This document shows positions 49,753 to 60,996 of a stretch of DNA of 64,000 bases, one piece after another. The notes below the pieces were generated by a model. The model had not been told where the DNA came from. It did no database searches and saw nothing but the letters and a program-made list of their open reading frames with translations. Source of the DNA: Cornus controversa. Lineage: Eukaryota; Streptophyta; Magnoliopsida; Cornales; Cornaceae. Positions within the stretch are counted from its first letter, which is position 1. Every line of letters begins with the position of its first letter. The stretch spans positions 37,583,501 to 37,647,500 of the forward strand of contig CM048846.1 of NCBI GenBank assembly GCA_026545225.1, written 5' to 3'. Both the position numbers and the translations under genes were made by a program.

Positions 49753-52700
49753 GTACCTATATTTATATTTAATTATAAATATGTGGTGAGCTTTTACGCA
49801 ATTATGAGAAAATGTGGGAGCATATTGTATTATGTGTGTAAGTGTATTTAGAAAAATACACATGTGGAGTTAGATACATATATGGATGATATATACATAT
49901 GTATTATTTTATGTGGACCAAAATGAGGGAGAAAAGAGGACCAAGTATGTGGTCAGCCGAAAACAAGGAAAAGAAGAAAGAAAAGAAAAAGAGAAAAAGA
50001 AGAAAGAAAAGAAAAAAAGAAGAAAAGAAGAAAGAAAAGAAAAGAAAGAAAAGAGAAAAGGAAAAGAGAAGAAGAAAGAGAAGGAGAGATCGGGGATAGA
50101 GAGAGAGGCGCCGACGGCGATGGCCGACCAGCTTCGCCTGGGCGGCAGCGGCTGACGGCGACGGCGACGGCGCGGCTGGTTGCAGGTTGCTGGCCGCGAG
50201 TGGGGGGTGTTCGCAGCCGAGCCGTTAGCGAAGGGGCGTCATTCGCGGTGGAGCTTCGGCTGGTCCGGTGGAGGATTCGACCGACGGTGGCGCCGACTAT
50301 GGATCTCGACTGGTTGTCAGACGGCCATGGTGGCCGACGGTCACGGGCTGGGCCCTTGCTGGTTGGGTTGTGCGCGACTCTCTTGGCTGGGTTTTTGGGT
50401 GGTTTGACTGGGGTGTTGACGGGGCTTCGGTTCGGGCTGGTGGTGCTCGGTTTTGTGGACTTGGGTGGAGTGATTCCGACCATGGTGGTGGCCGGAGATG
50501 GGTTCCTTGCTGGTGAGGTTGATACGGCTTGATTGGGGCTGTATTTGGGTCCGATTCTTTTGGGGTTGTACCAGTTGGATTTTGGGTGGTTGTTTGATGA
50601 TGGAGATGGTGCCGACGGCGGTTGTCGGCGGGTTGTTGAATGGTCATGGCAAGGTGGCCGGAACTAGCGACTCACGTTTGTGGGTTCACGGTGAGGTTTG
50701 GGTGTTCACGGGTTCAAGTTTTAAATCCTTTTGGCGGCCGTTTTGGGGCTGATTTGTGGACTGTTTGAGGGTGCACATAGTGGTACCGTAGAGGCTGTTT
50801 GGCTTGGCTAAGATAGGTTGCTGGGTCGTATTTGATTGGTCTAAAAATGGTGGAAATAGGCGGCTTCCGGTGGGTTTTCCATGGGGGTTGCGATTGGTGT
50901 TTGGCTTCGGCTAGTTTGGGTGTTGCAGCCGTGAGATTGCAGCAGTGGCTAGTGGAGGCTCGGCATTGGTGGCTTGATTTTGGAGTTTAAATTGTTGGTG
51001 GTCTCGGTTCATGCTGGGTCTGTTCACGGTGACCGGAAAAGGGGGTATAACTGGAGGTTGACAACGGTGGTCAATGAGTTCGGCTTTGGAGTCGACAATA
51101 GTGCCGAAGCTTGGAGCTTCGATTGGATGGTTTGAGGATGCCGGCCTTGGTGTTGGCTTGAGGGTCTTGCATAACAGGATGTTATGGCTCGTGTTTTGGG
51201 TTGGACCGGAAATTAGAAAGGGCAAGGAAATGGTTCAGAGGATTGTCGTGTGGACTTGGACACGGAACTGGACCGGACTTGGTAGAGGCCGATTTGCAGG
51301 CACGGACCGGCTGAGAGCGGGACCTAAGGCAAGTTGATTCTTGCCTCTACCTCTTACGTACTTTTTATTTACGTTGAGTAATTTACATATGTTATTAATT
51401 TAATCATATGTGGTATGTGTCTATACATATATATATAGGTGCTTATATATATGTGGGTATAGGTGGATGTTGTGCATACATGGGATATGAGAGGATATAT
51501 ATATGCGTGTGTATATATATATGTATGTATGGGTTTGGGAAGCGATAACATGTTAGATTAATCGCCTGATTGCATTGTGATATGCATGTATGTATAGATT
51601 AAAGTCTATGTAAAGCATGCTAAATAATACTTGTTTAGCTCTGTGTTGTCTTGTATGCATATGTGGTTCTTATGCATGGTGTTCAGGAAGTATATATAGG
51701 TATGTGATTATATATATGTATGGTTGCAGTGGTAGAAATGCATACTAAGTTGAATATAACTTTTGGCGAGCATTTGAAAAGCATGAAATGTGCTAAGTGT
51801 TTTATATGTTCCTGATACATATGTGGGTGATGTAATATATATATGTGTATATATACACTGTGACTGGAATGCATGTTAGCTACTTGTAATGAATACATGC
51901 ATTGAATGAGAGCATGACTATATTTATGCTAGTGTAAGTGCATATGTGATTTATATGCATGATTTGACATGTACGTGTTTACATGTAGGGTTACGTGAAT
52001 GAAATGCATGCTATCTGTTTATAGAAAATGTATGCATTGGTTATAGCATGATAAAAATATGCTAAGTTGGAATTGTTTGCATATGTAAGGTGTTATGCAA
52101 GTATTTGGACATATATGTGTTTATATGTGGGAATGTGAATGTGAGATGCGTGCTAACTTCATATATATATATATATATATATATTGAATGTATGCATTGG
52201 TCCTAGCATGATAAAAACGTGCTAAGTTGAAGTTGTTGCATATATGAGGTGTTATGCAAGTTTGTGAACATGTATGTGCTATATGTGTTGGAATGTGATG
52301 AAAAGTATGCCAAATGCTTCTTTTTAGTATTCATAGGCATGGGTTGACGCATGAAAATATCATGTTATGTATATATGCATCCATATTGCATATATAGGAG
52401 GGAAATGACACATACGTGGTTATATGTGGGTTTATGTAGAGGGAAATGCATGCTATGTACTTATATACTAGCTGGTGCATTGGGATAGCATAAAATAGAA
52501 TGCTTGGTTACGTATGCATCCATATTGCATAGATGGGAGGTTGCGGGAAAATTAACGCAAAAAGAGGTGCACGGGACTTCGGAGTGGTCCAACCGTGTCA
52601 CGAGAAGTGGTATAACTATCCACTACGTATGGCCCTCGGAGTGGACCCGCCATACGAAGGCTTTATGCCTAGAATCGGAGTATGTCCAACGTTTGTGAGC

Positions 52701-53996
52701 TTCGGAGTTGCCCCCTCACAATTTGGCAAACCAATATATTGCCATCGAAGTATGTCCAACAAGTACGGCCCTCGGAGTGGACCCGCCATGCTAAGGCTTA
52801 AAGCCTGGAAATCAAAGTATGTCCAATGAATGTGAGCCTCGGAGCTGTCCCCTCACATAATGGCAATCCTATACATTGCTAGAGTAGGATGACCTTTCGG
52901 AGTGGTCCAGGTCATAGGTTGGTTATCGGAGTTGTCCTAGGTCACATGATCCTCGGAGCGGGCCAATCATATGGGGTATCGGATGAGGACCGAGAGTGAG
53001 AGTATGTGCAAGCTTTGATGTTTGTCTTATGTATCGGATTATGACCGTGGAAGGTGAAAAATACCTTTATGCTTATGTGTTTATCTGTTAAGCATGTTTT
53101 CCTGTTTAAATGCATCTTTATTGCATTTGTGATGTGCTACTTGACGAGTAGGAGATGTGGTAGTTGATTTACATCGTTTATGTAAACGTGTTAACATATA
53201 TGTTCTATATACATATTGGTGCGGAATGTGTACTGCTTTCAAGCATGTTGAAAATGATTTCTAAAATCATGTATAGTGGATTTTGTATGTTCATATCTGC
53301 TAGAGTAGCCATATACATCATTGGTTCATGCATGCTAGGTAGAGCATGGTCTTAAATATTGTGATATATTTAAGTGCATGTATATTTTTGAGAATATGTG
53401 AGGATCGACCTGCTGCAGGGGTGATAGTATGGTTCTACATACCTTGTTGGGCCTTTGAGCTCACCCCCTCCCAGGTTTTGCAGGTATTGCTGGTTTTGGA
53501 GTTAGTTAGGGGACTGACAGCACCGGTTGCAGAGGTAGTATCTAGATTCCTTAGAATCTAGTGTATATCCAGGATAGTGGATAGATAGATGCTTTACATT
53601 TGGATTAAATGTATAAAGCGATTTATATTGATTCAGTTCCTTCAATTGTATCTATTCATGTGATGTATGTATTTAATACGGACATTCAAGGACAGAGGCA
53701 TGTATATTTATGATTGTTTATGCATGTTGTAGAAATATTGGGGGGACACGGGCCCAGAAGTGTCCATATTTATTGTTTAGATATAAATGCTGGGGGGACA
53801 CGTGCCCAGAAGTGTCCATATAAATTGTAAAGCAGGTATATCATGACAGGAGCTGATTATTTAGAATGGGTCATGCCCAATTTTTGTAAAAATGATAGGA
53901 AGTTGAGGTTGCATGATCAGGTGGAGGTTATGTCGTGAGGGTGATCTCACGGGGTTCACACCTCGATTTCCGGGCCTCGGGAATCGGGGCGTGACA
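49585..53996 (+). mobile_element. Large solo-LTR-like element B (4.4 kb), TSD CCAAT
   Basis: It starts TGTAAGGACCGG and ends GGGGCGTGACA, flanked by CCAAT at 49580-49584 and 53997-54001 inside the Copia gag. Like element A (19792-22930) it has no coding domain. In order it has a (TA)n tract, a 125-nt homopurine run, a GC-rich part (50100-51330), a TGCATG-rich stretch, a 'cggagt' repeat cluster (52580-52990), 'gagctcaccccc' near 53458 and a GC-rich 3' end. The matching layout and termini indicate the same superfamily, probably solo LTRs of a giant-LTR element. ORFs in the GC-rich part overlap on both strands without domains. Confidence 0.72.
52580..52990 (+). repeat. Cluster of 'CGGAGT'/'GGAGTATGTCCAA' units
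   Basis: More than ten imperfect copies of cggagt(g/t)g(t/a)cc-type and agtatgtccaa-type modules, some embedded in a longer repeated unit ('ccctcggagtggacccgcca' occurs twice). It sits at the same relative position as the six-unit array in element A. Confidence 0.75.
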
Positions 53997-54001
53997 CCAA
54001 T

Positions 54002-55822
54002 AATAACAACAAGGGTTTATATGCTATATTTAATTCTGTTGTGCCTTCTGAATTTGCAAGGATTTCTGCTTGTTCCACTTCGAAAGAAGCATGAGATATT
54101 TTACAGGTAACTCATGAGGGTACCACCAAGGTAAGGAGATCTAAGCTACAAATGCTTGCTACTAAATTTGAAACAATTAGAATGGATGAAGATGAGATGT
54201 TTTCTGATTTTTATTCTAGGTTTAATGATATTGTTCAAAGTAACGCTAACCTTGGTGAGAAAATTCCTTCGTTTCAGATTATTAGCAAAATCATGAGATC
54301 ATTACTTGATAGGTTCCAAGCCAAGTTGGAAGCCTTAGATGAGAGCAGAGATGTAGATTCTATGGAGGTGGCTGAGTTAGTTGGATCAATTCAAACTTTT
54401 GAGATGAAATATCCAAAGCTTCAGAAATCAAAAAATTTGGCTTTAAAAACATCAAAGACTTCAAAGTCTTCAAGTTTGTCAAACTGTTCAAATTCTTCAA
54501 AATCTGAAGTTGAAAAAATTGAAAGGTTTGAATATGATTCAGATAATGATGTTGCACTCTTTGCTAGGAAATTTAGAAAGATTCTTGAATATGAAAAAGG
54601 TAAAAATTTGAGAAAAGGAAATCCTTCTAAATTCTGGAATCAAAGCTCATTATCCAAAGGTAAGGAAAGGAAAGAGAAATAAGATGACTCTAAGGAAATT
54701 ACGGTTACTTGTTGGACATGTGGTGGTAAAGGTCATACATCTAATCAATGTCCAAGTCCTAAGAAAAATAGCTTTAGTGCAAAGAAAATTTCAAACAAGA
54801 AAGTTATGAAAGCTGTTATTTCTGAGTCTGAATCTTCTAACTCTGATAGTGATTCTTCTGTTGAGAATGATTCTCTTGCTTTTGTTGCTTTATTCAATGG
54901 TGATACTGCTAATGATTCTTCTTTTGATGTAAGTGAAACAGAGATGTACACTACTCTCAGTCAAGTAGGGTATGATGATTCAGAAGATGAGTAGTCTGAT
55001 GTAGAACCATATGAAAGCAAGCTGCCAGAACTGTTTGAGAAATTGCTGGAAGCTTATAATAAAAAATCTGAGAAGCTGAAGCAAGAAAAATCTGAGAAAG
55101 AGACTTTGAAGAAAAAGAATGAAGATCAAGTGAAGTTGATTGAAGAAAGTAAAGCTAAAATTCTGAATCTTTAAGGCAAAGTCAAGTTTCTCGAAAGCGA
55201 GGTAAGTCAAGCTATTTCTGCTAAAGATGTTCTTATTGCTAGAATTAATTTTCTTGAGCCTGAATTGAGAAAATCACAAGAGAAATTAATTGCTTTTACT
55301 TCTGGACAGATTAAGCTTGATAGCATGATTAGTGTTGGTAAGCCTGTAGGAGATAAGACTGGATTAGGTTTTGTTGGGTCATCATCAAAGGGAAAAATTG
55401 TTTTTGTTAAACCCAAGAATTTAATTGTGTCTGAACCCAAACCTAAGTCTCAAGTTGAGTTTGTGCATGCTAATGTTGTGTCCAATATGCTTTATTGTTC
55501 TTTTTGTGGTAAGACTAGACATAGTCAACACTATTGCTATACAAAGAGAAGACATTCTAATTCTGATTTTCATGTGCATAATTCTTTTGCTAAGAATAGG
55601 GTTCATGCTAAAAAGCCACATTATTGGAACAAACCCAAAAATTCTCAAGGTAAAAAGAATTCAAATAAAAAGAAGAATGTTTTTGTTTCTCCACAATTCT
55701 TTCCTAATAAATTGCATGTTAAAATTATCTGGATGAAAAAGGAAGATTTGGAGAAGTTTGTGCCTGTTGATACTATGAGATTTATTCCAAAAAAGTCTTT
55801 GGGTGCAAAACTCCCTAACTAG
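54002..55822 (+). pseudogene. Copia gag, C-terminal piece
   Basis: About 606 codons in one frame. It has the rest of the Copia Gag domain (with TKFETIRMDEDEMF and FYSRFNDIV signatures), a CCHC knuckle at 54710-54751 (CWTCGGKGHTSNQC), an acidic Ser-rich stretch, a Lys/Glu coiled coil (about 55020-55260) and a second knuckle at 55496-55537 (CSFCGKTRHSQHYC, one residue pattern off in the middle). In-frame stops are TGA 54092 (from Trp), TAA 54680, TAG 54992 and TAA 55172. A large Gag with coiled coil suits Sireviruses. The frame ends at 55822, where protease would be expected, but none follows. Confidence 0.85.
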
Positions 55823-58567
55823 GTCATTAGGACTTTGATGGTCATGGACTGAGCTTATGTTCATTTATTTGTTTTCCATTGGACCATATTTTTTTTGGTT
55901 ATGTTTTGTTTATTTTTAGTAATAATCATATGAGATTATGATAATTATATTTTTCTGAGAAATGATGTGATTTCCTTATATTTCTTTTTAATTTCACTTT
56001 GATTTGTGAATGCATAATTGGGACACTTAGTTTGTCAATAAATGAAGTGCTTGATTTTATGATTTTGACATCAATAACCAATGTGTTGTATTTATTTCTT
56101 TTTAGAGGTAAATCTTCTGAGTCCATACAATTTGTGCACTAGTCCAACTCTGAGAGAACTGATTGAAAACTAATGTGAAATTGACTAGAATATATTGTAT
56201 GAGTAGCATTGAAAGCTTAAATGATCAATGAAAAAATATGAAAAAAATATATGTTTTTATTCAGCATGAAAAGAAAAAGAAAATAAAAAATTTGCTGAAT
56301 ATCTAAGACAAATGGAAAAGGTTACCTTCGGGATGTGTTCGTAACTTCCACTACAATGTAAATCTCCAATGAGATATCTTTAAAAATTAAAGAGTTGTTT
56401 TGAGGAAAATAACTGGCTGCCCGTAAGAGTGAAAGTCACCGTCTTAGAAATAAAAAAAAACGATGAAATTTCATGAAAAAAATGTTTGATCATGTGTAGT
56501 TATATTTGCTAATTATCCAATATGTTTTAGAAGATGGATCAAAGGAATTTGATTAATTTTTGATGAAGTTGGATTGCACACACACACATGGATTTATTAG
56601 ATGAGTTTCTAAATTTTTAGAAATATTTGTGTGTTGGAAGTTGTGTCTTGATCATGGATTTGGGAATGAATTTTATGGATAAATTATGGGTTTTAAAATT
56701 TTGCATTTATAAATGTTTGAAAATTTTCAGATATTTTAAGAACTCATGTTATTCTTTGAAAAATGTGCTTTAATTTTTCTTATGAGATTATTCATGTTTT
56801 ACTTTTATTTTTCTCTTGAAAATTTTTTCAAAAATTCAAAAATATGTTTATTTTGATTTTGTGTTTATTTTTCACTCTTTATGTGCTTAATTGCTAAATC
56901 AAGATTGAAAAGATGTGTTGTTGGTGAATTAAAGGTTCAAAGTGTAATTTTTCATAATTCACAAAGTTGGACCGGTCCCCATTATTGAGCACCGGTCGCA
57001 CTTCTGCAGGTTCTGAGGAACCGAGAGAAGTTGGACCGGTCCCCAAATATGAGGACCGGTCGTACTTAGCGGATGCCCAGATTCTTGACAATCCGCGCGC
57101 GCGTGCTTTGGTCTTTAACATGCCTATTGTTCTCTTATGCACACTTACACTCTACTTTTCTTCTCAAGCTCTACATACTCTCATACACTCAAACACTCAA
57201 GCAACCTCTTCTTCTACATTTCTTGTGATCATTGATTATTGGAGGTTGGGATTGAACTTTTAAAGATTGTTGGTTGATTGATTGTTGAATTGGGTGATAT
57301 TGTGCAAACAAATATCTTTAAAATTTGGAGATTTTAGATTTGCACTTCAAGTGTTTGATAGAATTCTTTAATGAAGCCTGTGATCTTGTTTATGCTTCCA
57401 TTTATTGTGACTTTCATGATTAGGTCTAAAAGAGCTAGGAGAGTGCTTTTAAAAGCGAAAGGAATTTTGATTTGAAATATATTAGTTGGGAGTTCTTATG
57501 TAGTTTGGGTAACATATTTGGATGTTTTATCTTTCATAATCAAAGTGTTTGTCATTATCATTGAGGTGAATACAACTGTTATGACTCAATTGTTGGTATT
57601 CTTGATCTTAACAGGTGGTTTTATTTTGTAATATTTGAGGACAAATCTTGATAGACCACCTATAGAGGATAATGATTCGAGCCTTATGAGTACCCAATGT
57701 ATCTTTGACAATGGACATCATTCACTCTCCTACATCACTGATGATAACTAGTTTTTAAGGGTTTGATGTTTTGATGATTCAGACTAGTTCATCTGTTTGC
57801 TAGGTTTATCATTTAGGCTTGGTTATTTTTGGATACTCATGGTATCTTTGATTATGTTGCATGTTGATCTTATGAATACCATACTTGTGATTGGATCATA
57901 CTTTTGTGGACTTTGATGCAAATTTCAATAGATGGAGTTATATATGCAAGGATATTTTTTTATAGAGGTTGATATCTAGTTTTTGGAGCTCATGATGATG
58001 ATGAGGATTAGGTCTTGATGATAGGCTTAGTTATGTTTTGCTAGACTTTGAGTAGTTAACTCTATTTTGTCTAGGTTTGATGCTTGATTTTGTTATGTTC
58101 TGTTTATTCCATCAACTGATATATTTTGGATATTTATTTGATCAGTGATGATGCTTATTTTTGTTTCATTATTATCTTTTAATGTGCTTCATGATTTATC
58201 TGTTTATCTAAATCTCTTTGCTAATTCTTTGTCAATTTGTTCCAAAAAGGGGGAGATGATATTGTTATATGCATAGGATGTGATATGAGGTTCTTTGACA
58301 AAGGGGGAGATATATTTATCAGATATTTTTTTAAGGGGAAGATATATATGATTATATTTCTTTATTAAGCTTTTCACAGGTTGTGTTATTTAAGAGATGA
58401 GCAGGTACAACAGGTTTTTATTATAATCATCTTGAACACACAAGTGGAGCTTCTGATGATCAGTTTTATATTTCTGTGTATTTGGGCAACATTGTAATCT
58501 AATTTATCCAATGGGTTAGGTTATAATTGTCTAAGTGTTTTGTCACGAAATTGCCAAAGGGGGAGAT
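55823..58567 (+). other. Non-coding 3' internal region of the Copia element
   Basis: 2.7 kb, AT-rich, with no pol similarity in any frame. It contains two more 20-bp-offset ACCGGT pairs (56969/56989 and 57033/57053) next to 'gcgcgcgcg', resembling the LTR module, so it may include a second LTR fragment. Polypurine copies lie at 58244-58260, 58298-58313, 58331-58345 and 58556-58567, the last abutting the 3' LTR. Confidence 0.7.
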
Positions 58568-59753
58568 TGTGAGATATAAATTTGTAATTGGCATATTTCA
58601 GTGATCAAAACCTGATTGATCGAGTTGTAACTTTTGGATTATTCTTTGTATCAATCATCGACATCTTTGAGCTGACACTCAAGTGCATGGAAGCCGACAA
58701 ATCAGTTAGAACACCATATAGTACATGTAGTATGGTGAGGACACTATGCACTTTTTAGTTCCGAGCCTATTTTGAAAAACCAAGGTTTAAATGCAAAATT
58801 TAGGGTTTTTTAAAGTAGGACCGGTCCCCAATATTTAGGACCGGTCCAACTTTTCTCGGCAGTTTAGTTTCTGCAGGTTTTCAAAAAGTCCCACCGGTCC
58901 TATTTATTTGGTACCGGTCCCACTTAGCCTGTTCCAAATAGGAAATAGATTTTGACGGAAATTATGATTCCTATTGGGTTTGAAACTTCTAGGAAAGTTC
59001 TATTTTAGTATTCAACTTCTTTTCCAAGTAGAATTAGGACTTCCTTACCTATATATATGTATTCATATTTTCTCTACAAAAGAAGCCCTGAAATATTATT
59101 TTTAAAGAGAGAAAGTATATACATAATAATTAGGGTTTATATATTTTCAAGAATACACATCCATACTACGCGAGTGATTTTTAGGATGGTGTTCTACTTC
59201 TGATAAGCTGCTCAGAGACTGCATCAAATCGATTTGCTGATCAGAACATTAGATTGAAGGTTCTTCGCTTGCTTGCTTACTGAGGAAGAAAGGTGACCAG
59301 ATTGCACTACGAATGGAACAAAATACTTGCTGAGTATTTTGGTTCTTCCAGCAACCTTTCTGTAAGGGTGGTGACGTTAGCTGGAAGTGTGCAGCAGTTG
59401 GACGTGTTGTCGCAATCATAAGCCTGAGGTGTTCCTCATCAGATCCTTGATAGAGTGAAGAGGGGTGTGAGACTCAGACAGAATCTGTTGTACTTTGCTT
59501 CATCATAGTGAATTGGTTCCCTAAGGCGTGCCGCCTCCCTCCGTGGTTTTTCTCGCCTTGGGTTTCCACGTATATCTGGTGCATTCTTTTCTTTACTTAC
59601 ACTTTATTTATTTGCTTGCTTTAATTGTTTGATTAATTGGACTTAAAATTGAATTAATTAAAAATTAAGCAAACGAGCAAGTGATCCTATTCACCCCCCC
59701 CCTCTAGGTTCTAAAATACTTTTCGCAACCGCTTTCGCACCGCGCAACTCACA
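58568..59753 (+). repeat. 3' LTR of Copia element
   Basis: 1186 bp. It is very similar to 48070-49250 by eye, and it ends CAACTCACA followed by TGGAG. Confidence 0.92.
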
Positions 59754-60117
59754 TGGAGGACTCTTTCTTTTTCTTAAATGAAAATTTTTGACAGTACAAT
59801 TCTCTTTGGAGCAATTAGACAAGTGTATCAATATTTATACATAATGAAGACAAAAAGATAAAAAATTTCATGACAATTATAATAAGATTGACCTCATGAT
59901 AACATTACTCCAAATTCAAAAGCATTGAGGGAAATTTTTTTTTATCACAAACTTTGCACACAGTGTGCCGTAAATACAGTGGAGGTTTGTGAGTGTAAAG
60001 TCGTAAATTTATTTAAATGTGAAAGTAAAATACTGAACTTGTAACTTCCATTAAAGCTACCTGGAAATCAAGTGGTTTGAAATGAAGATCCAATAAAGTT
60101 GACGTATACTTAACTTG
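59754..60117. other. End of block B and start of block C
   Basis: 59754-59930 continues 48069 and matches 12648-12820. After about 59935 the sequence switches to the ATL downstream flank (matching 1915-2316), marking the B/C duplication joint. Confidence 0.65.
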
Positions 60118-60824
60118 TCAAACCACAATTGGTTTCTTCATTTTTTCAATACTAATAGTTACATCTTGATCATTCCTGTAATTACGTATCACACCTTCAG
60201 CTTATAGTGGGGTAATGCTTACAATTGCTAATTCCTGTAGTGGCTGCGATGGTGGTTGTGATGAGCTAGCCTGAGTACACTCGCTCATCTTCTGACATGT
60301 TTCACGAGGAATGTGAACTGAGCCACTTATCGATGCACCGGACATGAAACCCATGGTTGCACTTGGGAAGAACTCGCACACACTCGCCATTTGTGAACTC
60401 AGATAGGCATATTACACACTCGGTGTCAAAACCAGGCTGATCCAAACCATCTGAATAAGTCACTGTTGGAAAAGTCTTGAGGGCTTTTTTTGCTGATCCT
60501 TGTGATGGATAACGGAGCTGAGGGGTTGTTCCTGGTATTGGTGGCTGCTAAACCTGTGCACTTAAATGCACATCTAAGGACGGAATACAAGCCCATTGAG
60601 CATATTATACCACAAATTAGGAGAGAGACAATTACAACATTTGCATCAAAAGAATTATCTCCCTTTTTAAATTCTGACGTGTCGTGGCTGTTTCCGGTGG
60701 CAGGAGGAGTTGCTGTAGCCGGTGATTGACAAAGAGGGATGTTTAGTAGCAATCTTCTTGAGTAGAAGTGTCCTACAAAATCTTGGAAGGCCAGAGTAGA
60801 AGAGGAAGAAGTAAAGGCAGACAT
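60118..60824 (-). pseudogene. ATL-family RING-H2 finger gene, copy 3 (pseudogene)
   Basis: Third paralogue, with the start ATG at 60822-60824. The N-terminus and membrane segment read normally. A one-base insertion in the T run at 60485-60491 then shifts the frame ahead of the RING. A 26-bp deletion at 60303/60304 removes the codons for the final C-x2-C zinc pair. A CAA-to-TAA change at 60202-60204 stops the tail. Sequence outside these lesions stays close to copies 1 and 2, so inactivation looks recent. A longer in-frame extension upstream of the ATG is translation of TA/GA simple repeats, not coding. Confidence 0.92.
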
Positions 60825-60890
60825 GTTGGCACGTTGGTTGATTAGTTTAGTTCTAGAACAGTTAAGAGGGCTTGCTGTATATATAGTGAG

Positions 60891-60930
<40 letters not shown>

Positions 60931-60959
60931 TCTCGGATAGCAAAATCAACCTCATTTCC

Positions 60960-60994
<35 letters not shown>

Positions 60995-60996
60995 GA
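60825..60996. repeat. (TA)n and (TC)n tracts upstream of ATL copy 3
   Basis: (TA)n at about 60894-60927, then a 40-bp unique segment inverted relative to block B, then (TC)n at 60957-60977 and (TA)n to 60994. This is the promoter position of the dead gene. Confidence 0.8.

Larger units (their letters stand above)
48070..59753 (+). mobile_element. Sirevirus-like Copia element, gag-only, with nested insertion; TSD TGGAG
   Basis: LTRs of about 1.18 kb (48070-49250 and 58568-59753) begin TGTGAG and end TCACA. TGGAG lies at 48065-48069 and 59754-59758, and the empty site is at 12648-12652. The iMet primer site TGGTATCAGAGC is at 49253-49264. Several polypurine copies (AAAGGGGGAGAT type) precede the 3' LTR, a trait described for Sireviruses. 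After removing the nested 4.4-kb insert the element is about 7.3 kb. It encodes a long Gag-like frame, but no protease, integrase or RT follows. It is therefore a non-autonomous, pol-less derivative. Confidence 0.88.

Noticed and set aside
49953-51225. Long ORFs on both strands in the GC-rich part of element B
   Set aside because: They overlap in several frames with Pro/Arg/Gly/Ser bias, have no domain, and lie in a non-coding LTR-like insert.
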